This document shows, piece after piece, positions 34,498 to 43,454 of a stretch of 64,000 nucleotides of DNA. The stretch spans positions 63,328 to 127,327 of the forward strand of contig DHNW01000027.1 in assembly GCA_002407675.1 (NCBI GenBank). Direction: 5' to 3'. The position numbers and the translations under genes were made by a program. Within the stretch, counting starts at the first letter, position 1. Each line of letters opens with the position of its first letter. The notes under the pieces are model-generated. The model searched no databases. It was not told where the DNA came from and saw only the letters and a list, made by a program, of their open reading frames with translations. The stretch comes from Ruminococcaceae bacterium UBA5406. Its GTDB lineage: Bacteria > Bacillota > Clostridia > Oscillospirales > Acutalibacteraceae.

Positions 34498-35727
34498 ATG
34501 CGCGAACGAATCCGCCGTCCTTTTTGCTTTTTTCTGTTTTTAGGGCCGGGCATGGTTGCCGCTATGGCGGATAACGACGCGGGCGGGCTCCTTTCCTATA
34601 CCGTGACGGGGGCAAAGTTCGGCTGGGCGGTCTTTGTGCCGCTCACGCTCTGCCTGACTGCCGTGACCTATACCGTGCAGGAAATGGCCATGCGGCTCGG
34701 CGTGGCGTCGGGGCAGGGATTTACGCACCTGCTGCGCGAACGGTACGGTTTCGGCTGGATGGCGTTTCAGGTCGGCGCGCTGTTTGTGGAAAACCAGCTG
34801 ACCCTGCTGACTGAATTTGTAGGTATGTCCGCCGGGCTTGAAATTCTGGGCATCCCTCTGCTTCCGTCGGTTCTGATCAGCACGGGCCTTGTGCTCTCTA
34901 TTGCCATGCTCAGCGGCTACCGGGCCAAAGAGCGTTTCGGGCTTGTAATCGGTCTGTTCAACCTGGTGTTTCTGTTTTTTGCCCTGACCGTCCGTCCGTC
35001 CGTCGGTGTGCGGGAAAGTGCCGCGCTTTGCACGGGCAGACCTTTCCGGTACTATGCTGCCGCCCTTATTGGCAACGCGATCGCGCCGTGGATGATTTTT
35101 TACCAGAATTCCGCTTATGTGGATAAAGGGCTGAAAAAGCAGCATATCCGCGCCGGGCGCGCCGATACGCTAGCCGGCTGTATCTGCCAGGTGGCCGTTG
35201 CGTCCGCGCTGATCTTTTTGGGATCATCCATCTGCGGCGTGGTCCCGGATGTGGAAAATGCCGGGGCCCCCGCGCTCGCCGCCGCCCTCAGCACACGGTG
35301 CGGCCCGGCGGCGGGCGTGCTTTTCGCGCTGGGCCTGTTTGATTCCGGCCTTCTGGCCGCAGTGACGGTGTCGCTTTCTTCTTCGTGGAGCGTGGCGGAA
35401 TCATTCGGCTGGTCCAAAAGCTTGAACGACAGCGTGCGCGAAGCGCCGGGGTTTTATGCCGTTTATGCGTTCAGCGTACTGCTGGCGGCGGGTCTGTCCC
35501 TGCTGCCGAATCTCCGCCTGAACGGGATTGCGGTTTTTGTGCAGGTGGCGGGCGGGGTATTAATGGCGCCGATTCTGCTGTTCCTTACGCTTCTGACCTC
35601 CAGCCCGGACGTCATGGGTGAGTATGCCAGCAGGCGCGGGCAGAAGGTGCGCGCATGGATCAGTGTCGGGATTCTGCTGGCCGTCGCTGCCGTCACCATT
35701 GTGCAGGCCGTGTGGCAGCCGGGGTGA
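34498..35727 (+). CDS. NRAMP-family divalent metal transporter, variant site
   Basis: A 409-residue, about 11-helix SLC11/NRAMP-fold transporter. The first helix, which has DPGN in classical manganese/iron NRAMPs, reads ADNDAGGLLSYTVTGAKFG here. The sixth-helix metal site, normally with MPH, reads NAIAPWMIFYQNSAYVDKG. These changes set it in a divergent clade whose ion choice may differ (magnesium has been shown for some divergent NRAMPs). ATG at 34498 lies directly after a hairpin that contains its ribosome site. Confidence 0.82.
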   Translation: MRERIRRPFCFFLFLGPGMVAAMADNDAGGLLSYTVTGAKFGWAVFVPLTLCLTAVTYTVQEMAMRLGVASGQGFTHLLRERYGFGWMAFQVGALFVENQLTLLTEFVGMSAGLEILGIPLLPSVLISTGLVLSIAMLSGYRAKERFGLVIGLFNLVFLFFALTVRPSVGVRESAALCTGRPFRYYAAALIGNAIAPWMIFYQNSAYVDKGLKKQHIRAGRADTLAGCICQVAVASALIFLGSSICGVVPDVENAGAPALAAALSTRCGPAAGVLFALGLFDSGLLAAVTVSLSSSWSVAESFGWSKSLNDSVREAPGFYAVYAFSVLLAAGLSLLPNLRLNGIAVFVQVAGGVLMAPILLFLTLLTSSPDVMGEYASRRGQKVRAWISVGILLAVAAVTIVQAVWQPG

Positions 35728-35752
35728 AAAACATTCTGCGCTGTGATATAAT
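35724..35752 (+). promoter_or_regulatory. Extended -10 promoter before ybaK
   Basis: TGTGATATAAT (extended -10, TATAAT at 35747-35752) with GTGAAA 17 bp upstream. It overlaps the end of the transporter gene. Confidence 0.5.
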
Positions 35753-35780
35753 GGGAGCCAAAAGCGGGGCGAATCGGAAG

Positions 35781-36272
35781 ATGTCAAAAAAGGAAATTAA
35801 AACGAACGTTATGCGGATTCTGGATCAGGCAAAGATTCCGTATCGGGCGTGGTATTATGAAAATAAGGACGGAAAAATCGACGGGCTTTCCGTTGCGCGG
35901 AAAATGGGCCAAAACCCGGATCAAGTGTTTAAAACCCTCGTCACGCGGGGAGCGGATGAAAATTACTACGTTTTTGTCGTGCCCGTTGCCCTGGAGCTGA
36001 ACCTGAAAGCCGCTGCCAAAAGCGTGGGAGTCAAATCGGTTGGCATGATCCACGTCAGTGAGATCAACCGGATAACGGGGTATATCCGCGGCGGGTGTTC
36101 GCCTGTGGGGATGAAAAAGCAGTTCCGCACGGTCATCGACCGGCGATGCGAAGCGCAGCCGGCTATTTTTGTCAGCGGCGGAAGGATCGGGACGCAGATT
36201 GAAGTTGCGCCGCATGCCCTTCTGGATCTGATCGGCGGCACCACGGCCGATATTGCGGAGCCCCAAAACTGA
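35781..36272 (+). CDS. ybaK: Cys-tRNA(Pro) deacylase, YbaK/EbsC family
   Basis: YbaK removes cysteine from mischarged tRNA-Pro. The 163-residue protein has the family blocks NVMRILDQAKIPYR, DPDQVFKTLV-like NPDQVFKTLVTRG, LNLKAAAKSVGVKSVGM and GYIRGGCSPVGMKK. ATG at 35781 places the start after the promoter; an upstream ATG at 35751 falls in the -10 box and is unlikely. It faces cstA with 18 bp between stops. Confidence 0.9.
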   Translation: MSKKEIKTNVMRILDQAKIPYRAWYYENKDGKIDGLSVARKMGQNPDQVFKTLVTRGADENYYVFVVPVALELNLKAAAKSVGVKSVGMIHVSEINRITGYIRGGCSPVGMKKQFRTVIDRRCEAQPAIFVSGGRIGTQIEVAPHALLDLIGGTTADIAEPQN

Positions 36273-36290
36273 CGGGCGGGAACCCGAAGG

Positions 36291-37997
36291 TCACGCCGCG
36301 TCCGTTTTTTTGGCGGGCTTTTCCACCAGCTTGTGGAAGCAGTGGAACGCCACCATTACGGCGAGGAACATCAGCAGCACGGCGACGATCAGCTGCAGGC
36401 CGTCCGTGAGGAACACAAAGCTGCCTGCACCCATTTTCACGAAGATGTTGATGACGGCCATCACCAGCGCCGTCATGGTAACGGCGAGCATCACGGTCAT
36501 AGGAATGTACAGCATCCAGCCCGCGCGCCCGGTCGTTTTCAGGAAGACCGCCAGCGCGATCAGGACCAGCGCTGCCAAAAGCTGGTTGGCGGAGCCGAAC
36601 AGCGACCAGATGTTGTTGTATCCGCCGAGCGAAAGAAGAAACCCAAAGAACAGCGTCACCACGGTGGCAGCGTATTTGTTCGTCAAGAATTTTGTAACGG
36701 GCGTGTGCGCTTTTCCGTCTTCGGCGTACAGCAGCTCCTGCATGGACATGCGGCCGATGCGCGCGACGGAATCGAGGGTCGTCAGGCACAGGGCAGAAAC
36801 GCACATGGTCATGCTGCACCGGGCAACATAGGGAGAAAACCCGAATTTTTCAAAGAATCCGGCTACGCCTGCCGAGAAGATCTGGAAAGGCGTGCCGTTC
36901 GGCAGTTTCCCGTTTTTGGCTGCGGCCCCCGCTACCACCAGCGCGCATACGGCCAGCAGGGATTCGAGGATCATGGCTCCGTACCCAATGCCGAGCATAT
37001 CCTTTTCGTTGCGCACCTGTTTGGAAGAAGTCCCCGAAGAAACCAGGCTGTGGAATCCGGAAACAGCCCCGCAGGCAATGGTGACGAACAGCGTCGGGAA
37101 CAGCATCTTTCCGTTTACGTTAAAAGATGTAAACGCCGGAAAATTCATCGTCGGCCCCGTGACGAAAATGCCGACCACCGCGCCTAGAATCATAAAGATC
37201 AGCAAAAACGAGCTCAGGTAGTCGCGCGGCTGCATCAGAATCCACATGGGCACCACCGCCGCAAAGAAGATATAGGCGAACACAACGAGCAGCCACTGCA
37301 TTTTGTTGAGGTAGACCGGCAGCGCCATCCCTGCCGCCATCATGGCGACAAACAGGCCGATCCCGGTCAGAAACATGACAAGCTGGTTTGGCTTTACGTA
37401 TTTCAGGAACAGGCCGAAAAGCACCGCGCCGAGGATGTAAAACAGCGAGATTGAACCCGCCGCAGCGTTGGGGGCCATAGTCGATCCGTAGGTCACAGGG
37501 GCGTTCAGGGCATAGGTTTTCACCGCCGAAGCGCTGAACGTGGAAGCTACAATATCGCCGAATGCCGCAATGACCAGCAGGGAAAACACCCAGCAGAAAA
37601 CCAGGAACAGCCGCTTGCCCGTTTTTCCGATGTACTGTTCAATAATCAGGCCGATGGATTTCCCTTCGTTTTTAACAGATGCATACAGGGCTCCAAAATC
37701 CTGCACGGCGCCGAAAAACACTCCGCCTACCAGAATCCACAGCAGGGCCGGCAGCCACCCGAACATGGCCGCAATGATGGGACCCGTCACAGGGCCTGCG
37801 CCCGTAATGGTGGAAAACTGGTGCGCAAACACGATCGCCTTCGGCGCGGGCACATAATCCTGCCCGTCTTCGTGGGTATACGCGGGCGTTTTCGCCTTGG
37901 GGTCAATCCCCCACTTTTTTACCAGCCACCGGCCGTAAAAAAGATAGCCGCCGCCCAAAACGGCAATAGAAAGCAAAACGATTGCCAAACCGCTCAT
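36291..37997 (-). CDS. cstA: CstA-family carbon starvation transporter
   Basis: A 568-residue protein with many membrane helices and the CstA blocks HQFSTITGAGPVTGPIIAAM, FGAVQDFGALYASVKNEGKS, SGFHSLVSSGTSSKQ and LTTLDSVARIGR. Known relatives take up peptides or pyruvate (CstA, BtsT). ATG at 37997 follows GGAAGGAAG; an in-frame start nine codons upstream lacks one. It lies behind an isoleucine T-box, which points to a substrate that feeds branched-chain amino acid supply, such as peptides or pyruvate. The substrate itself is an inference. Confidence 0.9.
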   Translation of the reverse strand: MSGLAIVLLSIAVLGGGYLFYGRWLVKKWGIDPKAKTPAYTHEDGQDYVPAPKAIVFAHQFSTITGAGPVTGPIIAAMFGWLPALLWILVGGVFFGAVQDFGALYASVKNEGKSIGLIIEQYIGKTGKRLFLVFCWVFSLLVIAAFGDIVASTFSASAVKTYALNAPVTYGSTMAPNAAAGSISLFYILGAVLFGLFLKYVKPNQLVMFLTGIGLFVAMMAAGMALPVYLNKMQWLLVVFAYIFFAAVVPMWILMQPRDYLSSFLLIFMILGAVVGIFVTGPTMNFPAFTSFNVNGKMLFPTLFVTIACGAVSGFHSLVSSGTSSKQVRNEKDMLGIGYGAMILESLLAVCALVVAGAAAKNGKLPNGTPFQIFSAGVAGFFEKFGFSPYVARCSMTMCVSALCLTTLDSVARIGRMSMQELLYAEDGKAHTPVTKFLTNKYAATVVTLFFGFLLSLGGYNNIWSLFGSANQLLAALVLIALAVFLKTTGRAGWMLYIPMTVMLAVTMTALVMAVINIFVKMGAGSFVFLTDGLQLIVAVLLMFLAVMVAFHCFHKLVEKPAKKTDAA

Positions 37998-38065
37998 AGC
38001 GTTTCTTCCTTCCTCATAAACCAAAAACCGGTTCTTTAATTCCGGAATACCGCAGAAACTGGGAT

Positions 38066-38360
38066 AAAAAAAGCCTTCGTCTCTGAGAAATCAGAGACGA
38101 AGGCTGAAACCTCCGCGTTACCACTCTGCTTGCCGTTTTTCTGCGGCCTGCTCTGCCGCATCGGGCGGGCCCACCCAATGCGCCCGTTTTTAACGGTACG
38201 GAACCGTCCGCGCTTACTCGTTTCAATAAAAACTTTTTGCCCGGATGCTCGCGGGTGATTTTCTGCCGGATTTTCCCGCCGCCTTTCACCGCCCGGCGGC
38301 TCTCTGCAGGGATTAAAATCCGGGGCTGTTTCCCGGTCATTGCATTTGCGGTATTCTTTG
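38066..38360 (-). promoter_or_regulatory. T-box leader, isoleucine specific, for cstA
   Basis: Reading on the minus strand: an AGAGAG block, the specifier ATC (38257-38259 on the plus strand, Ile), the core AGAGTGGTAACGCGGAGG (38110-38127), and a terminator with a 15-bp stem (38073-38087 with 38092-38106) and a run of T. The bulge TGGT fits the ACCA end of tRNA-Ile. The leader lies between its promoter at 38367 and cstA. Confidence 0.85.
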
Positions 38361-38366
38361 CCCATC

Positions 38367-38395
38367 ATCTTAACAGCCTCTGCTGGGTTTGTCAA
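38367..38395 (-). promoter_or_regulatory. Promoter of the cstA T-box transcript
   Basis: On the minus strand TTGACA and TAAGAT are separated by 17 bp. Confidence 0.6.
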
Positions 38396-38493
38396 TCATT
38401 TTCCTGTAAATTGTTGGAATAATCGCTTTTTTATGAATTAAACATAAAAAATTATTCATTTTTAACAAAGCTAAAAAAATTTGCGAAAAATGC

Positions 38494-38522
38494 TTGACAG
38501 AATCAGAAATCCGGAATATGCT
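38494..38522 (+). promoter_or_regulatory. Promoter of the ilvB T-box transcript
   Basis: TTGACA and TATGCT are separated by 17 bp. It is divergent from the cstA promoter across about 100 bp of AT-rich DNA. Confidence 0.65.
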
Positions 38523-38528
38523 GAATAG

Positions 38529-38812
38529 CAACATACTGAAATGCGCCGAAAGGGAAGGAACGCGGTCCTTTTCCGCAGTCAGAGAACCGCCGGCTGGTGT
38601 GAGGCGGTGCGGATTCCGCGGGAGATCACCCTGGAGCAGGAGGCTGAAAACACGGCTTTGTCCGCGAAACTAAGTTTTCCCGGCTTTTCCGCCGTTACAG
38701 GGAAGCGCATTGCTGGATGCGCACAGAGATGCCGCTCTGCTGCGGCGAATTAGAGTGGTACCGCGGAAGAAATATTCCGCCTCTATCGAAGGATAGGGGC
38801 GGATTTTTTTAT
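38529..38812 (+). promoter_or_regulatory. T-box leader, isoleucine specific, for ilvBN
   Basis: AGAGA block near 38580, the GGCTGGTGTGAGGCGG element, the specifier ATC (38625-38627), T-box core AGAGTGGTACCGCGG (38752-38766), then a terminator (38774-38787 with 38792-38804, T run). The bulge TGGT matches tRNA-Ile. It controls acetolactate synthase. Confidence 0.9.
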
Positions 38813-38851
38813 CCCCTCAGCCGGGGAAACATCCAAGAAGGAGGAGTCGGA

Positions 38852-40549
38852 ATGCTTTTGACCGGAGCACAGATTGTTATGGAGTGTCTGCTGGAGCAGG
38901 GGGTGGATACGGTTTTCGGGTATCCGGGCGGCGCCGTGCTGAACCTGTACGACGCGCTGTACGAGTACCGTGACCGTATCCGCCACATCCGCACCTGCCA
39001 CGAGCAGGCGGCGGCGCATGCGGCCGATGGGTATGCCCGGGCCTCGGGAAAGATAGGGGTCTGCATTGCCACGTCCGGCCCGGGCGCGACCAACCTGGTT
39101 ACCGGTATCGCCACCGCCTACATGGATTCGGTCCCCGTGGTGGCCATCACCGGGAACGTCGCCCGCGGGCTTTTGGGGCTGGACAGCTTTCAGGAGGTGG
39201 ATATCACTGGGATCACCATGCCGGTTACCAAGCACAATTACCTTGTCCGGGATGTGGAAGATCTGGCGGATACCCTGCGCAGCGCGTTCCGGATCGCCGG
39301 TTCCTGGCGCAAAGGGCCGGTGCTGGTGGATATCCCCAAAGACGTAACGGCGCAGAAAACGGAATTTACCCCTTGCCGCCCGGTTCCGCCCGAAGAGCCG
39401 CCTCTTCCGGATGAAGAGTGCTTTTTGCGGGCTGCCGCCCTGCTTCAGAAAAGTGAAAGGCCATTTTTTTACTGCGGCGGCGGAGTCGTTTCCTCCGGTG
39501 CTTCCAACGAAGCCCGGCGCTTTGCCGAAAAAATTGACGCGCCCGTTGCCTGTTCGCTCATGTGCCAGGGCGGGTACGACCAGCGGGATGAACGCTATAT
39601 GGGGATGCTGGGCATGCACGGCACAAAGGTGTCCGCAGAGGCCATTCGGAACTGCGACCTGTTTGTGGCGGCGGGCACGCGTTTTTCAGACCGGGTCCTG
39701 TGCAGTGCGGGCTCGTTTGCGGAGGGCCGCCCCATCCTTCAGATCGACATTGACGCGGCGGAGTTCGGCAAGAACCTTCCGGTGTCTCTCAGCCTGAAAG
39801 GCGATGTCAAAGCCGTTCTTGCCAAACTGGCCGGGATGCTGCCGCAGCAGAAACACACGGTCTGGATGGCTCAGGTGCGCGGCTGGAAGCGCCGGTATCC
39901 GCTGCGCCAGACGGGCGCGCCGGGCGAAGTCCTCCCGCAGGACGTGCTGGAAACACTGTGCCGCCTGACAGAGGGCGAAGCCGTCCTGACGACGGAAGTC
40001 GGCCAGCATCAGATGTGGGCGGCGCAGTATTACACATTTCGGCGGCCCCGGCAGTTCCTTACGTCCGGCGGCCTCGGCACCATGGGGTATGGCCTCGGCG
40101 CGGCAATCGGCGCGCAGCTTGCCCGCCCCGGTTCGCGCGTCGTCAATATCGCGGGAGACGGCAGCTTCCACATGAACTGCGCCGAGCTTTCCACGCTGGC
40201 GCGCTGCCGCCTTCCGGTGGTGGAACTGATTTTCGACAATTCCGTGCTGGGGATGGTCCGCCAGTGGCAGAAGCTGTTTTACGGCGGGCGCTTTTCCCAG
40301 ACGGATCTGGGCGGCGGCACGGATTACGCTCTGCTTGCAAACGCATTTGGCGTAAAGGCGCTGAAGATCGAAACGAAGGATGAGATTGAGCCGGTCCTCC
40401 GGCAGGCGCTCGCGCTCCGAGAACCGGTTTTGATTGACTGCGTCATCAGCAGGGATCAGAACGTTCTTCCCATGGTTCCGGCAGGCGGCTCTGTCGAAGA
40501 TCCTATGCTGACAATGCCCTCAAATCTTTCAAAGGAGGAATCGCATTGA
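38852..40549 (+). CDS. ilvB: Acetolactate synthase large subunit
   Basis: Acetolactate or acetohydroxybutyrate synthesis is the first common step to valine, leucine and isoleucine. The 565-residue protein has the catalytic Glu in RTCHEQAAAHAADGYARASG, the FAD-region sequence, and the thiamine-diphosphate motif GDGSFHMNCAELSTL...IFDN. ATG at 38852 follows AAGGAGGAG. It is preceded by an Ile T-box and overlaps the start of ilvN. Confidence 0.95.
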   Translation: MLLTGAQIVMECLLEQGVDTVFGYPGGAVLNLYDALYEYRDRIRHIRTCHEQAAAHAADGYARASGKIGVCIATSGPGATNLVTGIATAYMDSVPVVAITGNVARGLLGLDSFQEVDITGITMPVTKHNYLVRDVEDLADTLRSAFRIAGSWRKGPVLVDIPKDVTAQKTEFTPCRPVPPEEPPLPDEECFLRAAALLQKSERPFFYCGGGVVSSGASNEARRFAEKIDAPVACSLMCQGGYDQRDERYMGMLGMHGTKVSAEAIRNCDLFVAAGTRFSDRVLCSAGSFAEGRPILQIDIDAAEFGKNLPVSLSLKGDVKAVLAKLAGMLPQQKHTVWMAQVRGWKRRYPLRQTGAPGEVLPQDVLETLCRLTEGEAVLTTEVGQHQMWAAQYYTFRRPRQFLTSGGLGTMGYGLGAAIGAQLARPGSRVVNIAGDGSFHMNCAELSTLARCRLPVVELIFDNSVLGMVRQWQKLFYGGRFSQTDLGGGTDYALLANAFGVKALKIETKDEIEPVLRQALALREPVLIDCVISRDQNVLPMVPAGGSVEDPMLTMPSNLSKEESH

Positions 40550-41046
40550 AAGGCTCGGGTGAAAGGGAATATATTCTCTCCGTTCTGGCGCGCAATAATC
40601 CGGGCGTGCTGCTCCGCATAGCGGGGCTGTTCAGCCGCCGCTGCTATAATATCCTCAGCATTGTCGCGTCCCAGACCGAAAATACGGAGTATTCGCGGAT
40701 TCTGATTGTCGTTTCCGGCGACGACCGCATTGTCAATCAGGTTGACAAACAGCTCTGCAAGCTGGTGGATATTGAGGAGGTAAACGTCCTGGACCGCAAT
40801 AAAGCCGTCGTGCGCGAGCATCTTCTGCTGAAGGTGGAGCGCACGCTTCAAAACAGCGAAAAGCTGGTTCAGATTGCCGGTGTTTTTCACGCCAATATTC
40901 TCAGCGTTACGCCGGATTCCATGATCGTGGAACTTACCGGCGACGCGGGGACCATCAATTCGTTTATCGAGCTTTATACCCCGTACCACGTCCTGAAAAT
41001 CCTCCGCACCGGCTCCATGGCCATGTCGATCGGCAAAAATTTTTAA
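40546..41046 (+). CDS. ilvN: Acetolactate synthase small (regulatory) subunit
   Basis: This subunit activates IlvB and gives feedback inhibition by branched-chain amino acids. The 166-residue protein has an N-terminal ACT domain (YILSVLARNNPGVLLRIAGL ... RRCYNILSI) and the ALS_ss C-terminal domain ending ILRTGSMAMSIGKNF. The start is TTG at 40546 overlapping the ilvB stop; AAAGGAGG lies upstream. Confidence 0.93.
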   Translation: MKGSGEREYILSVLARNNPGVLLRIAGLFSRRCYNILSIVASQTENTEYSRILIVVSGDDRIVNQVDKQLCKLVDIEEVNVLDRNKAVVREHLLLKVERTLQNSEKLVQIAGVFHANILSVTPDSMIVELTGDAGTINSFIELYTPYHVLKILRTGSMAMSIGKNF

Positions 41047-41075
41047 AAGTTGCCTTCCAAAGAGCAACTTTTCCC
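41045..41075 (+). terminator. Weak terminator after ilvN
   Basis: AAAAGTTGC (41045-41053) and GCAACTTTT (41064-41072) form a 9-bp stem whose 3' side ends in T. It has no longer T run, so read-through to ilvA is possible. Confidence 0.45.
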
Positions 41076-41227
41076 TGTTTTTACGGGTAGGGTGAAAGGG
41101 ACATTACACGGAATACGCCGGGAACATTCCCGTTTCCGGCGGGAACATCTTCCTTTCCGTCCCGCACATAAAGGCAATCTATTCCCACCGGGTGAAAGGG
41201 TGGGCCGAAGAAAAAGGAGAATCGGTT

Positions 41228-42424
41228 ATGACACTGGATAAAATCTATCAGGCGGCATTCACACTCAAGGACGTGGCGCGCGAAACGGATCTCATCCGTG
41301 CGCCGCATCTTAATCCCGACAGCGAGATTTATCTAAAAGCGGAAAATCTTCAGGTGACCGGTTCTTTTAAAGTCCGGGGCGCGTATAATAAAATCAGCCG
41401 CCTGTCGGAAGAAGAAAAAAAGCGCGGCGTTATCGCCTGTTCCGCCGGGAACCACGCGCAGGGCGTGGCGCTTGCCGCCGCGAAGAGCGGCATCCGCGCG
41501 CTCATCTGTATTCCGGACGGCGCGCCCATCTCTAAGGTAGAGGCCACACGGTCCTATGGCGCAGAAGTCCGGCTGGTTCCGGGTGTATATGACGACGCCT
41601 ACCGTGAAGCGTGCCGCCTGCGCAAAGAAACCGGAATGGTGTTCATCCATCCGTTTGACGACGAAGACGTCATTGCCGGGCAGGGGACAATCGGGCTGGA
41701 AATTTTGAGGCAGCTGCCGGACGCCGAGGCGGTTTTTGTCCCCGTCGGCGGAGGCGGACTTGTGTCCGGGGTGGCATACGCCGTCAAGGCTCTGCGTCCG
41801 GAGTGCAAAGTCTACGGCGTTCAGGCGGCGGGGGCGCCGGGCATGGCCCGTTCCCTGAAGGATAAAAAAATTGAAACGCTGGACAGCGTTTCCACGTTTG
41901 CGGACGGGATTGCCGTCAAATGTCCCGGCAAGCGGACGTATGACCTGTGTTCTAGGTATGTGGACGGCATTGTAACCGTTACAGACGACGAGATCGCCAC
42001 TGCCATTCTCGCGCTGATCGAACAGCACAAGATGATTGCGGAAGGCGCGGGGGCGGCCTCCGTTGCGGCGGCTATGTTCAACAAAGCGGATATCCGGGGG
42101 AAAAAGACAGTCTGCCTGGTTTCCGGCGGCAATATCGACGTCACCATCCTGTCGCGCGTCATCAGCCGCGGCCTGATTAAAGAAGGCCGGCAGGGCCGTC
42201 TGACCGTTGAGCTGACCGACCGTCCCGGTGAGCTGAAAGAGGTGTCCGCGATTATCGCCGGTCTCGGCGGCAATGTCGTCAGCGTCCGCCACGACCGCAG
42301 CGGTGAAGAAAGCGATATTACCGCCTGCACGCTCTCCATTGGGGTAGAAACGCGCAACCGTACCCACCTGAACCGCATCCGCTCCGCTATTGAGGAGAAA
42401 GGATACCGGATTTTAAATGCCTGA
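41228..42424 (+). CDS. ilvA: Threonine ammonia-lyase
   Basis: This PLP enzyme converts threonine to 2-oxobutyrate, the isoleucine precursor. The 398-residue form has the PLP lysine in TGSFKVRGAYNKIS, SAGNHAQGVALAAA, the phosphate loop VPVGGGGLVSG, and one C-terminal ACT-like domain (VELTDRPGELKEVSAIIAGL). ATG at 41228 follows AAAAAGGAG. It lies downstream of ilvBN and upstream of ridA, and fits isoleucine synthesis better than catabolism because of this context. Confidence 0.93.
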   Translation: MTLDKIYQAAFTLKDVARETDLIRAPHLNPDSEIYLKAENLQVTGSFKVRGAYNKISRLSEEEKKRGVIACSAGNHAQGVALAAAKSGIRALICIPDGAPISKVEATRSYGAEVRLVPGVYDDAYREACRLRKETGMVFIHPFDDEDVIAGQGTIGLEILRQLPDAEAVFVPVGGGGLVSGVAYAVKALRPECKVYGVQAAGAPGMARSLKDKKIETLDSVSTFADGIAVKCPGKRTYDLCSRYVDGIVTVTDDEIATAILALIEQHKMIAEGAGAASVAAAMFNKADIRGKKTVCLVSGGNIDVTILSRVISRGLIKEGRQGRLTVELTDRPGELKEVSAIIAGLGGNVVSVRHDRSGEESDITACTLSIGVETRNRTHLNRIRSAIEEKGYRILNA

Positions 42425-42507
42425 TCCTGCGGGTGCCACGGGACGGCGGGGTTCTGCGGCGTCCCTTTCAAAACGCCGGATATTTTGAAATAAAGGAGTC
42501 CTTCATT

Positions 42508-42885
42508 ATGCTGAAAACCGTATCGACCGAAAAAGCCCCGGCTGCCATCGGGCCGTATTCACAGGCCGTTGCCGCCGGAAAACTGCTGTTTGCCAGCGGG
42601 CAGATTCCCATTGTGCCGGAGACGGGCGCATTGGCGCAAGGCGGCGTTACTGCGCAGGCCGGGCAAGCCCTGAAAAATGTCGGAGAGATCCTGAAATCAG
42701 CCGGCGCGGGTTACGGCGACGTGGTCAAAACCACCTGCTTTCTGGCAGATATGGGCGATTTCGCCGCATTCAACGAAGTCTATGCGAAGTATTTTCCGGG
42801 AAAACCGGCGCGTTCCTGCGCTGCGGTGAAAGACCTTCCCAAAGGAGCGCTTTGTGAAGTCGAAGCTGTTGCCGTGCTGAAGTGA
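42508..42885 (+). CDS. ridA: RidA enamine/imine deaminase
   Basis: RidA hydrolyses the reactive enamines (2-aminoacrylate, 2-aminocrotonate) released by PLP dehydratases such as IlvA. The 125-residue protein has AIGPYSQAV near the start, FASGQIPIVPETG, and the active-site end PARSCAAVKDLPKGALCEVEA. ATG follows AAAGGAG. Placement right after ilvA fits its protective role. Confidence 0.94.
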   Translation: MLKTVSTEKAPAAIGPYSQAVAAGKLLFASGQIPIVPETGALAQGGVTAQAGQALKNVGEILKSAGAGYGDVVKTTCFLADMGDFAAFNEVYAKYFPGKPARSCAAVKDLPKGALCEVEAVAVLK

Positions 42886-42902
42886 AGGGGGCCGGTGAAA
42901 AA

Positions 42903-43439
42903 ATGGTTATCCGGGAAGCACTGTTTTCGGACGCGGACGATATCGCCCGCGTCCATGCTGATTCTTGGCGGGAGGCCTACCGGGGCGTTGTCCCGGAAAA
43001 GACGCTCGCGGCCCGGTTTTCGCTGGAGCCGCGCCGGAAAATGTGGCGCGCGTTCCTGTCGCAGCCGAACGGCGGCCGCCATTTTATTTGTGAACTCGGA
43101 GAGAAAGCCATTGGCTTCTTTTCACTGGAACCGCCTCGGGACAGCGATATGCCGCCGGACGCGCTGGAGCTGACCGCCCTCTATTTTGATCCCTCCTGCT
43201 GGGGAAAAGGGTTCGGCCCGCAGGCCATGCGTTTTATTTTCCGGACGGCGCAGGCGCGGGGCAGCCGGATGCTGTACCTGTGGGTTCTGCGGGAAAACTG
43301 GCGCGCCGTCCGCTTTTATGAGAGATGCGGGTTTCGGCCGGATGGCGGTTCCCGGATGCTGGATCTTGGGAAGCCAATTGAAGAATGCCGCTTCTGCCGG
43401 CCGGTTTCTATCGGGGAAGACTCTCCGGCGGCGTGCTGA
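42903..43439 (+). CDS. GNAT acetyltransferase
   Basis: A 178-residue acetyl-CoA-dependent N-acetyltransferase. The start is REALFSDADDIARVHADSWR, followed by the acetyl-CoA loop FDPSCWGKGFGPQAM and the C-terminal VLRENWRAVRFYERCGF. The acceptor is unknown. It lies 17 bp after ridA. The chosen ATG is 42903; a GTG at 42882 overlapping the ridA stop is an alternative. Confidence 0.8.
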   Translation: MVIREALFSDADDIARVHADSWREAYRGVVPEKTLAARFSLEPRRKMWRAFLSQPNGGRHFICELGEKAIGFFSLEPPRDSDMPPDALELTALYFDPSCWGKGFGPQAMRFIFRTAQARGSRMLYLWVLRENWRAVRFYERCGFRPDGGSRMLDLGKPIEECRFCRPVSIGEDSPAAC

Positions 43440-43454
43440 ACAGCCCGCCTATGT

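Noticed and set aside
41047..41227. T-box or attenuator in front of ilvA
   Set aside because: Several small GC-rich repeats are present, but no T-box core and no terminator with a T run before the gene.
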